Below, piece by piece: positions 35,415-44,336 of a stretch of 64,000 nt of DNA. A model generated the notes under the pieces. It was not told where the DNA came from and searched no databases. It worked only from the letters and a program-made list of their open reading frames with translations. The stretch spans positions 78,640 to 142,639 of the forward strand of contig CANJMQ010000001.1 of NCBI GenBank assembly GCA_947475225.1. Reading direction: 5' to 3'. Every line of letters begins with the position of its first letter. Within the stretch, counting starts at the first letter, position 1. The position numbers and the translations under genes were made by a program. Source of the stretch: Bradyrhizobiaceae bacterium (lineage in GTDB: Bacteria > Pseudomonadota > Alphaproteobacteria > Rhizobiales > Aestuariivirgaceae).

Positions 35415-35428
35415 GCTAACATGTTAGC
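35415..35428. promoter_or_regulatory. Perfect 14-bp palindrome, probable GntR operator
   Basis: GCTAACATGTTAGC lies immediately upstream of the gntR start and in the 62-bp gap to the divergent uxaA-type gene. FadR-type regulators commonly bind short palindromes of this size. A bound dimer here would block gntR initiation itself. Confidence 0.7.
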
Positions 35429-35476
35429 GATATTCATAGGGTGGGCAAGCCCCGCAGCAGAGAAGCGAGCATTCAG

Positions 35477-37012
35477 ATGATTGCAGCAATACCGAAAACA
35501 CCCCGCATGCTCCGTCTCTCTGGCGCCGACAATGTTCTCGTCGCCATCGATACTGTCGACAAGGGCGCGCAAGCCCCCGAGGACATCACGGCGCTCGATC
35601 GTATCGGCAAGGGCCACAAGATGGCCTCCGTGGCGATCAAGGCCGGCGAGCCAGTGCGCAAGTTTGGCCAGATCATCGGCTTTGCCAAGCAGGATATTCC
35701 CAAGGGGACCTGGGTGCATGAGCATAACACCGGCGTGCAGGATTTCGACCGCGACTACGCTTTCGCGCAGGATGCGAAGCCCGAAGACATCCTGCCCGTT
35801 GACAAGCAGGCGACATTCCAGGGCATCCGCCGCGCCAATGGCAAGGTTGGCACACGAAACTACATCGGTGTCCTCACCTCGGTGAACTGCTCGGCCACCG
35901 TGGCGGGCTTCATCGCCGAGGAGGTCAAGCGGTCCGGCATGCTGGACGCCTATCCCAACATCGATGGCATCGTGGCGCTGAAGATGGACAATGGCTGCGT
36001 GGTCGACTACCGCGGCGTGATTTTCGACATCCTGAAGCGTACCGCCTGGGGCTACGCCACCAATCCCAACATGGGCGGCGTGCTGATGGTGGGCTTGGGC
36101 TGTGAAGGTTTTCAGATCCCGCGCTTCAAGGAAGCCTATGGCGTGGTCGAGAACGAAACCTTTCGCACCATGACCATCCAGGAGACGGGCGGCACCAAAA
36201 AAACGGTTGCAGCGGGTGTTGCGGCCGTCAGGGAGATGCTGCCGCACGTCAACAACGTGAAGCGTGAAACCTGCCATGCCTCGGAGCTGATCGTTGCCCT
36301 GCAATGCGGCGGTTCCGATGGCTATTCCGGCATCACGGCGAACCCCGCGCTGGGTGCGGCGGTCGACATTCTGGTCAGGCACGGCGGCACCGGCATCCTG
36401 TCGGAAACGCCTGAAATCTATGGTGCCGAGCACCTTCTTACCCGGCGTGCGGCCAACCGCGAGGTGGGCGAGAAACTCGTCGACATCATCAAGTGGTGGG
36501 AAGACTATACCAAGCGTAACAATATGGAAATGAACAACAATCCGTCTCCGGGCAACAAGCTGGGCGGGCTCACCACCATCCTCGAGAAGTCATTGGGCGC
36601 GGCCGCCAAGGGCGGCACCACCACGCTCCGTCACGTCTACCGCTATGCCGAACCGGTGACCGGCAAGGGCTTCGTCTTCATGGACACGCCGGGCTATGAT
36701 CCGGTGGCTGCGACGGGCCAGGTGGCGGGCGGTGCAAACCTTCTTTGCTTCACCACCGGTCGCGGTTCGGCCTATGGCTGCAAGCCGGTGCCGTCGATCA
36801 AGCTGGCAACGAACACCGACATTTACAACCGCATGATCGACGACATGGATATCAACTGCGGTGACATCCTCGACGGTGTGTCGATCGAGGACAAAGGTCA
36901 GCAGATCTTCGAGCTCATGCTGAAGGTCGCCTCCGGGCACAAGACCAGGTCGGAGGAGCTCGGCTATGGCGACAACGAGTATGTGCCATGGCATGTCGGC
37001 GCGATGATGTAG
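35477..37012 (+). CDS. UxaA-family altronate dehydratase-like enzyme
   Basis: About 511 residues from ATG 35477. The N-terminal SAF domain (residues about 10-95, KMASVAIKAGEPVRKFGQ) is joined to the dehydratase body with GYVRANGKVGTRNYI-type sequence (RRANGKVGTRNYIGV), LGCEGFQI, LQCGGSDGYSGITANPALG, and the ETPEIYGAEHLL region. The Cys residues in GLGCE and QCGGSD are metal ligands in this family. UxaA removes water from D-altronate; relatives act on other sugar acids such as galactarate. Substrate is uncertain, but the dehydrogenases nearby would feed it a sugar acid. Confidence 0.85.
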   Translation: MIAAIPKTPRMLRLSGADNVLVAIDTVDKGAQAPEDITALDRIGKGHKMASVAIKAGEPVRKFGQIIGFAKQDIPKGTWVHEHNTGVQDFDRDYAFAQDAKPEDILPVDKQATFQGIRRANGKVGTRNYIGVLTSVNCSATVAGFIAEEVKRSGMLDAYPNIDGIVALKMDNGCVVDYRGVIFDILKRTAWGYATNPNMGGVLMVGLGCEGFQIPRFKEAYGVVENETFRTMTIQETGGTKKTVAAGVAAVREMLPHVNNVKRETCHASELIVALQCGGSDGYSGITANPALGAAVDILVRHGGTGILSETPEIYGAEHLLTRRAANREVGEKLVDIIKWWEDYTKRNNMEMNNNPSPGNKLGGLTTILEKSLGAAAKGGTTTLRHVYRYAEPVTGKGFVFMDTPGYDPVAATGQVAGGANLLCFTTGRGSAYGCKPVPSIKLATNTDIYNRMIDDMDINCGDILDGVSIEDKGQQIFELMLKVASGHKTRSEELGYGDNEYVPWHVGAMM

Positions 37013-37014
37013 AT

Positions 37015-37043
37015 GCATTCCGGTGTTGCTGCCGGATGCTTTT
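37015..37043 (+). terminator. Terminator after the uxaA-type gene
   Basis: GCATTCCGG (37015-37023) pairs with CCGGATGC (37032-37039) with one bulged T and an 8-nt loop, followed by TTTT (37040-37043). It begins 2 bp after the stop codon. Confidence 0.65.
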
Positions 37044-37087
37044 CGGTAGCTGCCCGAGCCATCATTGCACCATGATTGCGGAACAAT

Positions 37088-37142
37088 GGTCTGCCCCTGC
37101 GGGAGACCTTCACGGCGCGTAAAGCGAGCCGCGACTAGGCTC
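37088..37142 (+). promoter_or_regulatory. Two strong hairpins in the leader of the PBP1a gene
   Basis: GGTCT-CCC (37088-37096, one bulged G) pairs with GGG-AGACC (37101-37108). GAGCC (37126-37130) pairs with GGCTC (37138-37142). They lie between 29 and 83 bp before the ATG at 37171 and may influence translation, although no riboswitch class is recognised. Confidence 0.35.
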
Positions 37143-37170
37143 GGCCCGCATCCGGAGTTCCGGGGGAGTG

Positions 37171-39291
37171 ATGGGTCGGTCGGGAAAGAAAGGTCAGGGA
37201 CGGCAGCGGGAGGAACCGCAGCTGTTCAGCGGCAAGGGCAAGGCCAGGAGCCGAAGTAGCGGCTCGCCACCTGCCCGCGCGCCGCGTGCCCGCCGCCGCA
37301 GGTCCTTCCTGTGGCCTGTCATCCGCTTCGGAATCACCCTCGCCATAATCGGCTGTATCGGCTTGGCCGGCCTGTTCGGCTATGTCTGGATGACCCTGGA
37401 CAAGCAGGGGCTGCTCAAGATTCCGGACCGCGACCCGGGTATCATGATGCTCGCCAATGACGGGTCGATACTTGCCGAGCAGGGATCTTTCAACGGCGAC
37501 GAGGTGCGGATCGCCGATCTGCCGGACTACGTTCCCAATGCCTTCATCGCCATCGAGGACCGGCGCTTCCGCAGCCATTACGGTGTCGACCCGATTGGTC
37601 TGCTGCGGGCCATCTACACGAACTACCGCTCAGGCCGCGTGGTTCAGGGTGGTTCGACACTGACCCAGCAGCTGGCCAAGAACCTGTTCCTGTCGCCCGA
37701 CCGCACATTGCAGCGCAAGCTGCAGGAGGTGGTTCTCGCACTGTGGCTGGAGAAGCACTACTCGAAGGACGACATCCTGCAGCTCTACCTCAACCGCGTC
37801 TATTTCGGCTCCGGCGCCACGGGGATCGAGAAGGCAGCGCAGGTCTATTACAAGAAGTCCGCCTCTGAGCTGTCTCTCGCGGAGTCGGCAACACTGGCGG
37901 GCGTCGTGAAGGCGCCAAGTGCCAACAACCCGATCTCCGACCCTGAGGCCGCAGCGGAGCGTGCCGGCCTCGTTCTGCAAAGCATGGCGGACGCGGGATT
38001 CATTACCCAGGACGAAGCCACCGAGGCCATCAACAATCCGGCAGCTGCAAAGACCGACAGCTACATGTCGGCCAAGAATTTCGTCATCGACTGGATCGGC
38101 GAGCAATTGCCGGAATTCGTGAAGGACTACCAGCAGTCGCTCGTCGTCGAGACAACAATCGATCCTGCGATCCAGAACAGCGCCGAACTCGCGGTGGCGA
38201 AGGAACTGGGCGCACAAGGCCAGAAGCTCAAGGTATCCCAGGGTGCCATGGTGGTGATGGATGGCTCCGGCGCGGTGCTCGCCATGGTGGGGGGCCGATC
38301 CTACAAGAAGAGCCAGTTCAACCGCGCCACCAAGGCGAAGCGCCAGCCGGGCTCGTCGTTCAAGCCCTTCGTCTACCTCGCCGCCCTCGAGCATGGCTTC
38401 ACGCCGGATTCGGTGGAGGTCGACGAGCCGATCCGCGTCGGCAACTGGACGCCGGAGAACTATCGCAAGAAATATCTGGGCCCCGTGGCGCTGGAGACAG
38501 CACTTGCGCTGTCGCTCAACACCATTTCGGTGAAGCTGGTGCTGCAGGTCGGGGCGGAAGCGGTGGCCGCTGTGGCACACCGCCTCGGCATCGTCTCGCC
38601 GCTCACCACTGATGCCTCGATTGCGCTCGGCACCTCCGAGGTCACACCCCTCGAACTCACCTCCGCCTTCGTGCCCTTCTCCAATGGCGGCTATCCGGTG
38701 ACGGCCTATGCGGTGACGCGCATCAAGACGCGCGACGGCAAGGTGATCTACGAGCGCAACGGCTCCGGCTTCCCGAAGGCCATCAGCGAAAATGATCTCT
38801 ATGGCATGAACCGCATGATGCGGTTGGTGGTGACCGATGGCACCGGTACGCGCGCTGCCTTCCCCGGCTTCGACATCGCAGGCAAGACCGGCACCAGCCA
38901 GGATTACCGCGACGCCTGGTTCATTGGCTACACCAGCGAACTCATCGCCGGCGTATGGGTTGGCAACGACGACAACACGCCCACCAACAAGGTGACGGGC
39001 GGCCTGATCCCCGCACTGATCTGGCGTGAGGTGATGGAACCGGCGCACCGCGGCCTCACGCCTCGTCCGCTGCCGGGCACGCCACAGGTGGCGCTGAGCG
39101 GACCTGCGACGGTGACCGACCAGCAGTATGACCAGGGTGCTGCGGAAGAGCCCGCCCCACCACCTGAAATCAGTGCCGGAAACTTCCTTGAGCGGCTGTT
39201 TGGTGGTGGTCGCCACAGCAGCCAGAAGGCCCAGAAGAAGCACCCCAGCGCGCGTGAGCGTGCGCTGCGCGACAAGGTGGACGAACCTTAG
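37171..39291 (+). CDS. Class A penicillin-binding protein (PBP1a family)
   Basis: 706 residues. A basic cytoplasmic N-terminus leads to one membrane helix (residues about 48-72). The GT51 glycosyltransferase domain has EDRRFRSHYG with its catalytic Glu, then GGSTLTQQLAKNLFL. The transpeptidase domain has PGSSFKPF (SxxK nucleophile), SLN and KTGTSQDYRDAWF. It polymerises and cross-links peptidoglycan in the periplasm. The C-terminal tail (about 70 residues, Pro- and Lys-rich) is disordered. ATG 37171 is preferred over the adjacent in-frame GTG. Confidence 0.95.
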   Translation: MGRSGKKGQGRQREEPQLFSGKGKARSRSSGSPPARAPRARRRRSFLWPVIRFGITLAIIGCIGLAGLFGYVWMTLDKQGLLKIPDRDPGIMMLANDGSILAEQGSFNGDEVRIADLPDYVPNAFIAIEDRRFRSHYGVDPIGLLRAIYTNYRSGRVVQGGSTLTQQLAKNLFLSPDRTLQRKLQEVVLALWLEKHYSKDDILQLYLNRVYFGSGATGIEKAAQVYYKKSASELSLAESATLAGVVKAPSANNPISDPEAAAERAGLVLQSMADAGFITQDEATEAINNPAAAKTDSYMSAKNFVIDWIGEQLPEFVKDYQQSLVVETTIDPAIQNSAELAVAKELGAQGQKLKVSQGAMVVMDGSGAVLAMVGGRSYKKSQFNRATKAKRQPGSSFKPFVYLAALEHGFTPDSVEVDEPIRVGNWTPENYRKKYLGPVALETALALSLNTISVKLVLQVGAEAVAAVAHRLGIVSPLTTDASIALGTSEVTPLELTSAFVPFSNGGYPVTAYAVTRIKTRDGKVIYERNGSGFPKAISENDLYGMNRMMRLVVTDGTGTRAAFPGFDIAGKTGTSQDYRDAWFIGYTSELIAGVWVGNDDNTPTNKVTGGLIPALIWREVMEPAHRGLTPRPLPGTPQVALSGPATVTDQQYDQGAAEEPAPPPEISAGNFLERLFGGGRHSSQKAQKKHPSARERALRDKVDEP

Positions 39292-39411
39292 GGATTACGC
39301 CAACCGTGTTTCATCATGCGCGCGTTCGTGTCTGGTCCCGCCTCTTCAGCGGGAGCGGACGATGGCCACAATCAATGACCCTAAACCACCGCGTGCGCGT
39401 CAGACCGCGCT

Positions 39412-40566
39412 TCAGTCGAGCCCACGCGGGATGCGTTTTTCGGGATCATAGAACGGCAGGTCGATGATCTCACAGTCGAGCACACCTTTCTCCGCTGTCC
39501 TGACCTGAAGTTCTCTGCCTGCCCATGGCCCCGGCACATCGAAACGCACATAGCCGATGCCCAATGCGAGGAAGGGTGACCATGTCCCAGCCGTGACATG
39601 GCCGACGGGCCGCGTGTCCTCCATGATCACTTCACGATAGCCCGGAATGCCGCTGCGACATTTGAGGCCGAAGAGTCGCTTTCCCTGCTGGTCAGCCGTG
39701 AGAAGCGCCGCCCGCCCGATGAAATCCGACTTGTCGAGGTCGACGAAACGGCCGAGTCCGGCCTCGAAGGGCGTCATGGTCAGGTCGAAGTCGGTGCCGT
39801 TGTCGAGGATGCCCGCCTCGATGCGGCGCATCTCCATTGACGAGATGCTGCCGAAGATCATGCCGTGCGGCTGGCCCACCGCCATAAGGCGATCCCACAA
39901 CCGGTCGCAGTCGGTGGCGGCACCCTGAGTATAGACCTCATAGCCCATCTCGCCGGTCCAGCCGGTGCGCGAGACATAGACCCGTTGGCCGGCGATGGTG
40001 AAGAAGCCCGCATGGAAGTAACCCATGTCTTCGGTGATGGCACCATCGGTTGCTGCCGACATGATGGCGAGCGATGCCGGGCCCTGAATCTGCAACACGC
40101 GGGACAGGGGATCGGTAACCGTTATGTCGAAGCCCGCGCTATTGGCGAGTAGCCAGGTCTCCAGTGCACCATCGGGCTGGACATACCAGAAGCGATTGTG
40201 CCCCAGCCTGAAAAGTACACCGTCCATGAAGACATGGCCCCGGTGATCGCAGGCGATGGCATAGCGGCCACGCCCTTCCTTCAGCGTGGTGATGCGGCGG
40301 GAGAAGGTATGTTCGAGGAACCGTTCGGCATCCGGACCTGAGATTTCGACAGGCCGTTCCGGCACGTCATAAAGCACGGCTTTGCGCCTGAGCGTCCAGT
40401 AGCCGTTCTCGACGTCTTCCCCGTTGAAGACGCTGTAGTAGCGCCCGGCGTAGACGCCCATCACCGTATCGGGGCCGAGCCATTTCCCTTCGAACGGTGA
40501 GCGCTCGAACCGGCGGGCGCTGACCTGGACCGTCCGCATTCGATCGGAATGGATAGAATTGCTCAT
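39412..40566 (-). CDS. GcvT-family aminomethyltransferase/demethylase (DmdA-like)
   Basis: 384 residues of the folate-dependent GCV_T fold: YDVPERPVEISGPDAERFLE, then LQIQGPASLAIM, SRTGWTGEMGYEVY and the C-terminal barrel with GIGYVRF. The RTGWTGE motif binds tetrahydrofolate. The family includes glycine-cleavage T protein, dimethylglycine and sarcosine demethylases and DMSP demethylase DmdA. The stand-alone gene without gcvH or gcvP argues for a demethylase, substrate unknown. GGAGG lies before the ATG. The gene is divergent from a LysR regulator, which probably controls it. Confidence 0.8.
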   Translation of the reverse strand: MSNSIHSDRMRTVQVSARRFERSPFEGKWLGPDTVMGVYAGRYYSVFNGEDVENGYWTLRRKAVLYDVPERPVEISGPDAERFLEHTFSRRITTLKEGRGRYAIACDHRGHVFMDGVLFRLGHNRFWYVQPDGALETWLLANSAGFDITVTDPLSRVLQIQGPASLAIMSAATDGAITEDMGYFHAGFFTIAGQRVYVSRTGWTGEMGYEVYTQGAATDCDRLWDRLMAVGQPHGMIFGSISSMEMRRIEAGILDNGTDFDLTMTPFEAGLGRFVDLDKSDFIGRAALLTADQQGKRLFGLKCRSGIPGYREVIMEDTRPVGHVTAGTWSPFLALGIGYVRFDVPGPWAGRELQVRTAEKGVLDCEIIDLPFYDPEKRIPRGLD

Positions 40567-40581
40567 GGCACCCTCCAGCGG

Positions 40582-40648
40582 ATTTGATCAGGAGATTTGA
40601 AAATATTGATTTTAAACCAGACAACCAGTCATTTGATCTGAGTTTAAA
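40582..40648. promoter_or_regulatory. LysR-type binding region between gcvT-like and lysR genes
   Basis: TTTAAAC (40611-40617) and GTTTAAA (40642-40648) form an inverted repeat, and ATTTGATC occurs twice (40582-40589 and 40631-40638). The spot is AT-rich against its GC-rich surroundings. A LysR tetramer typically binds two such sites in a divergent promoter. Confidence 0.5.
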
Positions 40649-40670
40649 GGTAAGTTAAACTAAAGATCAA

Positions 40671-41594
40671 ATGGCTGACTGGCTTCCCTCTCTCAACGCG
40701 CTCCGGGCCTTCGAGGCTGTCTGCCGGCATCTCAACTATGCGCACGCGGCCACGGAACTCCGCGTCACGCCCGCAGCCGTTAAGCAGCTGGTCCAGAAGC
40801 TCGAGGCTGCCCTCGGCACGGCGCTGGTAAAGCGCAGTGGGCGCGGGCTGGCCTTGACGCGCGAAGGCCGCGCCGGGTTTGAAGGATTGTCAGGAGGCTT
40901 CGCACAGATCAGCATGGCGGTGGGCCACATGCGCGCTCAGAGCAGGCGGCAGCGCCTGATCGTGTCAGCTGAACCATCCTTCGCGACGGCCTGGCTGGTT
41001 CCCCGGCTCAACCGCTTCCGCCAGGCGCATGAGGAGATCGACGTGCTGCTTGATTCCTCGCTGCGCATCGTCGACCTCGGGAGTGGCGAAGCCGATGTGG
41101 CCATCCGCTTCGGCGCCGCACCCGACCGCCGGCTGGTCACACGGCGGCTGTTCGATGAAAGGATCTGCGCGCTGTGCAGCCCGGCCCTGGTTTCAGGAGC
41201 GCCCCATCTCCGCAGGCTCGATGACCTGCGACGCGCCACGCTCTTGCATTGGGATACCTCCGGCCTGACATGGGCCTCCGCCACAAGGGACTGGATGGAC
41301 TGGCAGTCATGGTTCGCGAGGGCAGGCATCGCAGACGTCTCGCTGGAGCGGCAGATCGTGTTCGGCGATTACAATCTCGCGCTGCAGGCGGCCATCGCTG
41401 GCCATGGTGTTGTGCTTGGCAGCCATCCGATCCTGCGCGACGTCATCGCGGCCGGGCTGCTTGTTGAGCCCTTCGGCATGATAATCGATGCAAGTATCGG
41501 TTACGACGTCGTCATGACACCAGAGGCACTGGAACGGCCGCAGGTTCGAAACTTCACCGACTGGATTGCATCGGAGACCGGCCAAGCGGCGTGA
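40671..41594 (+). CDS. LysR-family regulator (GcvA-like)
   Basis: 307 residues. The N-terminal helix-turn-helix (LRAFEAVCRHLNYAHAATELRVTPAAVKQLVQKLE) is followed by a substrate-binding domain (residues about 95-300). The LPSLNALRAFEAVCRH start is typical of the GcvA subgroup that controls glycine cleavage and, in relatives, other catabolic or resistance genes. Divergence from a GcvT-family gene supports control of one-carbon or methylamine-type metabolism. Confidence 0.9.
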   Translation: MADWLPSLNALRAFEAVCRHLNYAHAATELRVTPAAVKQLVQKLEAALGTALVKRSGRGLALTREGRAGFEGLSGGFAQISMAVGHMRAQSRRQRLIVSAEPSFATAWLVPRLNRFRQAHEEIDVLLDSSLRIVDLGSGEADVAIRFGAAPDRRLVTRRLFDERICALCSPALVSGAPHLRRLDDLRRATLLHWDTSGLTWASATRDWMDWQSWFARAGIADVSLERQIVFGDYNLALQAAIAGHGVVLGSHPILRDVIAAGLLVEPFGMIIDASIGYDVVMTPEALERPQVRNFTDWIASETGQAA

Positions 41595-41601
41595 GGATCG
41601 C

Positions 41602-42351
41602 TCACACCACCACGCGGTGGACGTCCTGCCCATGCGTGCGCAGCCAGTTCTTGGCGCGGGCGGCGTTGGGGCAATGGCTGAGCACCAGGCGCCAGAAGCG
41701 GGGGCTGTGGTCGAGGTGGCGGAGATGCGCCACCTCATGGGCCGCCACGTAGTCGAGCACATAGTCGGGCGCGAGGATGAGCCGCCAGGAATAGGAGAGA
41801 TCGCCGCCCGCCGAGCACGAGCCCCAGCGGCTGCGCTGGTCACGGATGGTGATGCGGCGACATTTCACGCCCATCAGGGCTGCGTATTTCGCGGTCGCCC
41901 TGCCGAGGTCGGCGCGCGCCTCTGCCTTGAGGAAGTCCAGCACGCGGCGCGGCAGATGCGCCGGGTCGCCCGGCACGTTGATGTAGTAGCGGTCGCGGTC
42001 GGCCGTCACCACGCCGCGGCGGCCGGGGATGTGCTGGATGTCATGCTCGATGCCGCGCAGCGGCAGCGCGCTGCCATGCGCGAGATGGATGAGGCCGCCA
42101 CGCGCCAGCACGCGGTCCTCGATCCAGCTACGTGACCGTTCGGTGAATTCCAGCGCCCGGGCGCGTGACACCCCCTTCGGCACGGTCACCAGCACGCCGG
42201 TTCCGGTGGCATTCAGTCTGAGGACAAGGCGGCGCGCCTGCGCATGGCGGCGGAAGACGACCTCCAGCACCTCGTCACCGACGAGGAGCCGGGACGGCTC
42301 AAGCGGTTTTGGCGCGACCGTTCGCTGCAGGCTTCTGAGAAGTCCGATCAT
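41602..42351 (-). CDS. YgjP-like (DUF45) metallopeptidase
   Basis: 249 residues with the zinc motif HEVAH near residue 195 and the flanking sequence RSRWGSCS, LILAPDYVLDYVAAHEVAHLRHLDHS. These mark the M48-like YgjP/DUF45 family of predicted metal-dependent hydrolases. No signal peptide or membrane helix is seen. Its start overlaps the phaZ 3' end by 53 bp on the same strand. Cellular substrate unknown. Confidence 0.87.
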   Translation of the reverse strand: MIGLLRSLQRTVAPKPLEPSRLLVGDEVLEVVFRRHAQARRLVLRLNATGTGVLVTVPKGVSRARALEFTERSRSWIEDRVLARGGLIHLAHGSALPLRGIEHDIQHIPGRRGVVTADRDRYYINVPGDPAHLPRRVLDFLKAEARADLGRATAKYAALMGVKCRRITIRDQRSRWGSCSAGGDLSYSWRLILAPDYVLDYVAAHEVAHLRHLDHSPRFWRLVLSHCPNAARAKNWLRTHGQDVHRVVV

Positions 42352-43573
42352 CAGCGTTCTTATTCACGAACGCGACGATTCGCGGAACGATTTCCTTGCG
42401 GAACCGCGAACCGTTGAAAACACCGTAATGGCCCACGCCTGGCTGCAGGTGGTGGAGTTTCTGTTCCGGCGCCAGGTTCGTGCACAGGTCCTGTGCGGCT
42501 TCTGTCTGGCCAACGCCCGAAATGTCATCACGCTCGCCCTCGATGGTCATCAGCGCAGTACGGGTGATCCTGGAAGGGTCGACGCGCGAATTGCGATGCG
42601 TCAGCGTGCCCTTGGGAAGGTCATGGTTGATGAAGACCTTCTCCACCGTCTGCAGGTAGAACTCGGCGGTCAGGTCCATCACCGACATGTATTCATCGTA
42701 GAAGTCGCGGTGCTTCTCGGCGGAGTCGCCATCGCCGTCGACGAGGTGCCAGAACAGCTCGCGGTGGGCGTCGAGATGGCGGTCGAGGTTCATGGTCATG
42801 AAGCCGCCGAGCTGCAGGAAGCCCGGATAGACATCACGCATCATGCCGGCGTGCGGAGCCGGCACCTTCATGATGACATTCTTGCGGAACCACTCCACGC
42901 CCTTTTCCTGGGCGAGGTTGTTCACCGCCGTGGGATTGCGCCGCGTGTCGATGGGGCCGCCCATGAGGATCATGGTCTTGGGGGCTGCCGGGTCTTTCGC
43001 GGCATTCATCAGCGCAACCGCCGCCATCACCGGCACGGAGGGCTGGCAAACGGCCATCACACTGGTATCGGGGCCAAGGAACTGCAGGAACTCGGTGACG
43101 TAGTCGACATAGTCATCCATGTCGAAGCCGCCCTGGGCCATGGGCACGCCACGGGCGTCAACCCAGTCGGTGATGTAGGTGTCGTAATGGGGGAGCATCG
43201 ATTCCACCGTGCCGCGCAAGAGCGTGGCATAGTGGCCCGACATGGGCGCGACGATCAGCAGCTTGTGCTGCTTGTTCGGCTTGTTCCACTGCTTCTCGAA
43301 GTTGAGCAGCGTGCAGAAGGGCTTGGTGAGGACGGTGCGCTCCTCGACGGCGACGATGTCGTCATCGATGATAACATCGTGGATCTCGAAGGGCGGCTTG
43401 CCGTAGCGGCGCGTGGTGCGCTCGAACATTTCGAGCGAGGCGGCGAGCGAGCGGCCGAACTGCGTTTCTGCGAAGGGGTTGGCGGGGCTGCGCCAGAAGT
43501 TGAGGCCCGCATCGGCCGCCGCACGCCAAGGTGCAAGGGCCGCGTGATTCATCTCGTACAGATAATACAGCAC
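42299..43573 (-). CDS. phaZ: Intracellular polyhydroxyalkanoate depolymerase PhaZ
   Basis: 424 residues from GTG 43573 (LYYLYEMNHAALAP), the usual PhaZ start. The lipase-box-like motif is VCQPSVP, with Cys in place of the Ser of common lipases. Cys is the nucleophile in the Ralstonia-type intracellular depolymerases. The Asp and His of the triad fit GERDDISG and GVGHYGVF. It degrades native PHB granules in the cytoplasm. The presence of this gene implies the organism stores PHB, although phaC is not in the window. The 3' end overlaps the YgjP-like gene by 53 bp. Confidence 0.93.
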   Translation of the reverse strand: MLYYLYEMNHAALAPWRAAADAGLNFWRSPANPFAETQFGRSLAASLEMFERTTRRYGKPPFEIHDVIIDDDIVAVEERTVLTKPFCTLLNFEKQWNKPNKQHKLLIVAPMSGHYATLLRGTVESMLPHYDTYITDWVDARGVPMAQGGFDMDDYVDYVTEFLQFLGPDTSVMAVCQPSVPVMAAVALMNAAKDPAAPKTMILMGGPIDTRRNPTAVNNLAQEKGVEWFRKNVIMKVPAPHAGMMRDVYPGFLQLGGFMTMNLDRHLDAHRELFWHLVDGDGDSAEKHRDFYDEYMSVMDLTAEFYLQTVEKVFINHDLPKGTLTHRNSRVDPSRITRTALMTIEGERDDISGVGQTEAAQDLCTNLAPEQKLHHLQPGVGHYGVFNGSRFRKEIVPRIVAFVNKNADDRTSQKPAANGRAKTA

Positions 43574-43646
43574 AACCAGGAAACCCCTCGTTAACGCTCG
43601 ACGCTAGCAACTCCCCTGAATCGGGGCAACTCGTCATTTCTGGACC

Positions 43647-44255
43647 TTAGGGAGAAGTTCTAAGTATTTCCTTGAGTTCCGTGGCGAGTTTCGCGGCATC
43701 CGTGGTGTAGGCCATGTGCGTCACGAAGCGGCCGTCGGGGCCCATCAGGTAGATGATGCTGGAGTGGTCCATCAGATAGTCCGTGGACGAACTGCCGTTA
43801 CCTGCCTTTGCGTAATAGACACGGTAGGCCTTGGCGATGGCGGCAACGTCCTCAGGCGTTCCGGTGAGGCCGACGAGCCGGGTACCGAAATTCGCGACAT
43901 AGGCCTTGAGCACATCTGGCGTGTCGCGCGCCGGGTCGATCGACACGAAGACCGGCTGGATGCGGTTGGCCTCCGGCCCCAGCTGGTCAAGTGCGGCGCT
44001 CATCACCTGCAGTTCGGTGGGGCAGACGTCGGGGCAATAGGTGTAACCGAAGAAGACCAGCATGTATTTGCCGAGGAAATCCTTGTCGGTGACGCGCACG
44101 CCATCCTGGTTGACGAGCGAGAAGGGACCGCCGACGAGGGCGACACCCGAACCCAGCGGGCGGTGCGCCATGCCGGTCAGCAGCGCAAAGCTGCCGAGGC
44201 CCGCGGCGATCAGCAGGACGACGGCAGCGAGGACGAGGATCGGGCGGCGCGGCAT
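43647..44255 (-). CDS. SCO1/SenC family copper chaperone-like protein
   Basis: 202 residues from ATG 44255 with AAGGAAGA just upstream; a longer in-frame start at 44309 has no such site. An N-terminal membrane anchor (ILVLAAVVLLIAAGLGSFALL) precedes the thioredoxin-like domain with YCPDVCPTEL (CxxxC) and a later His (DHSSIIYLM). Proteins of this class help assemble the CuA site of cytochrome oxidase. In Rhodobacter the homologue SenC/PrrC is encoded between RegB and RegA; here it is divergent and adjacent to regB. Confidence 0.9.
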   Translation of the reverse strand: MPRRPILVLAAVVLLIAAGLGSFALLTGMAHRPLGSGVALVGGPFSLVNQDGVRVTDKDFLGKYMLVFFGYTYCPDVCPTELQVMSAALDQLGPEANRIQPVFVSIDPARDTPDVLKAYVANFGTRLVGLTGTPEDVAAIAKAYRVYYAKAGNGSSSTDYLMDHSSIIYLMGPDGRFVTHMAYTTDAAKLATELKEILRTSP

Positions 44256-44336
44256 CAGTCTTCTTCCTTCAATCCATCTGCACATATGTCTAGACTGCGC
44301 CGGACTCAACCGTAACCCACCGTGACCCGAAAGCGC

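Noticed and set aside
37630..39243. 537-codon minus-strand frame opposite the PBP1a gene
   Set aside because: The plus strand has intact GT51 and transpeptidase motifs across the same bases; the minus frame is low in complexity and His/Arg-rich.
42029..43594. 521-codon plus-strand frame opposite phaZ and the YgjP-like gene
   Set aside because: Both real genes are on the minus strand with catalytic motifs; this frame starts within one gene and crosses into another.
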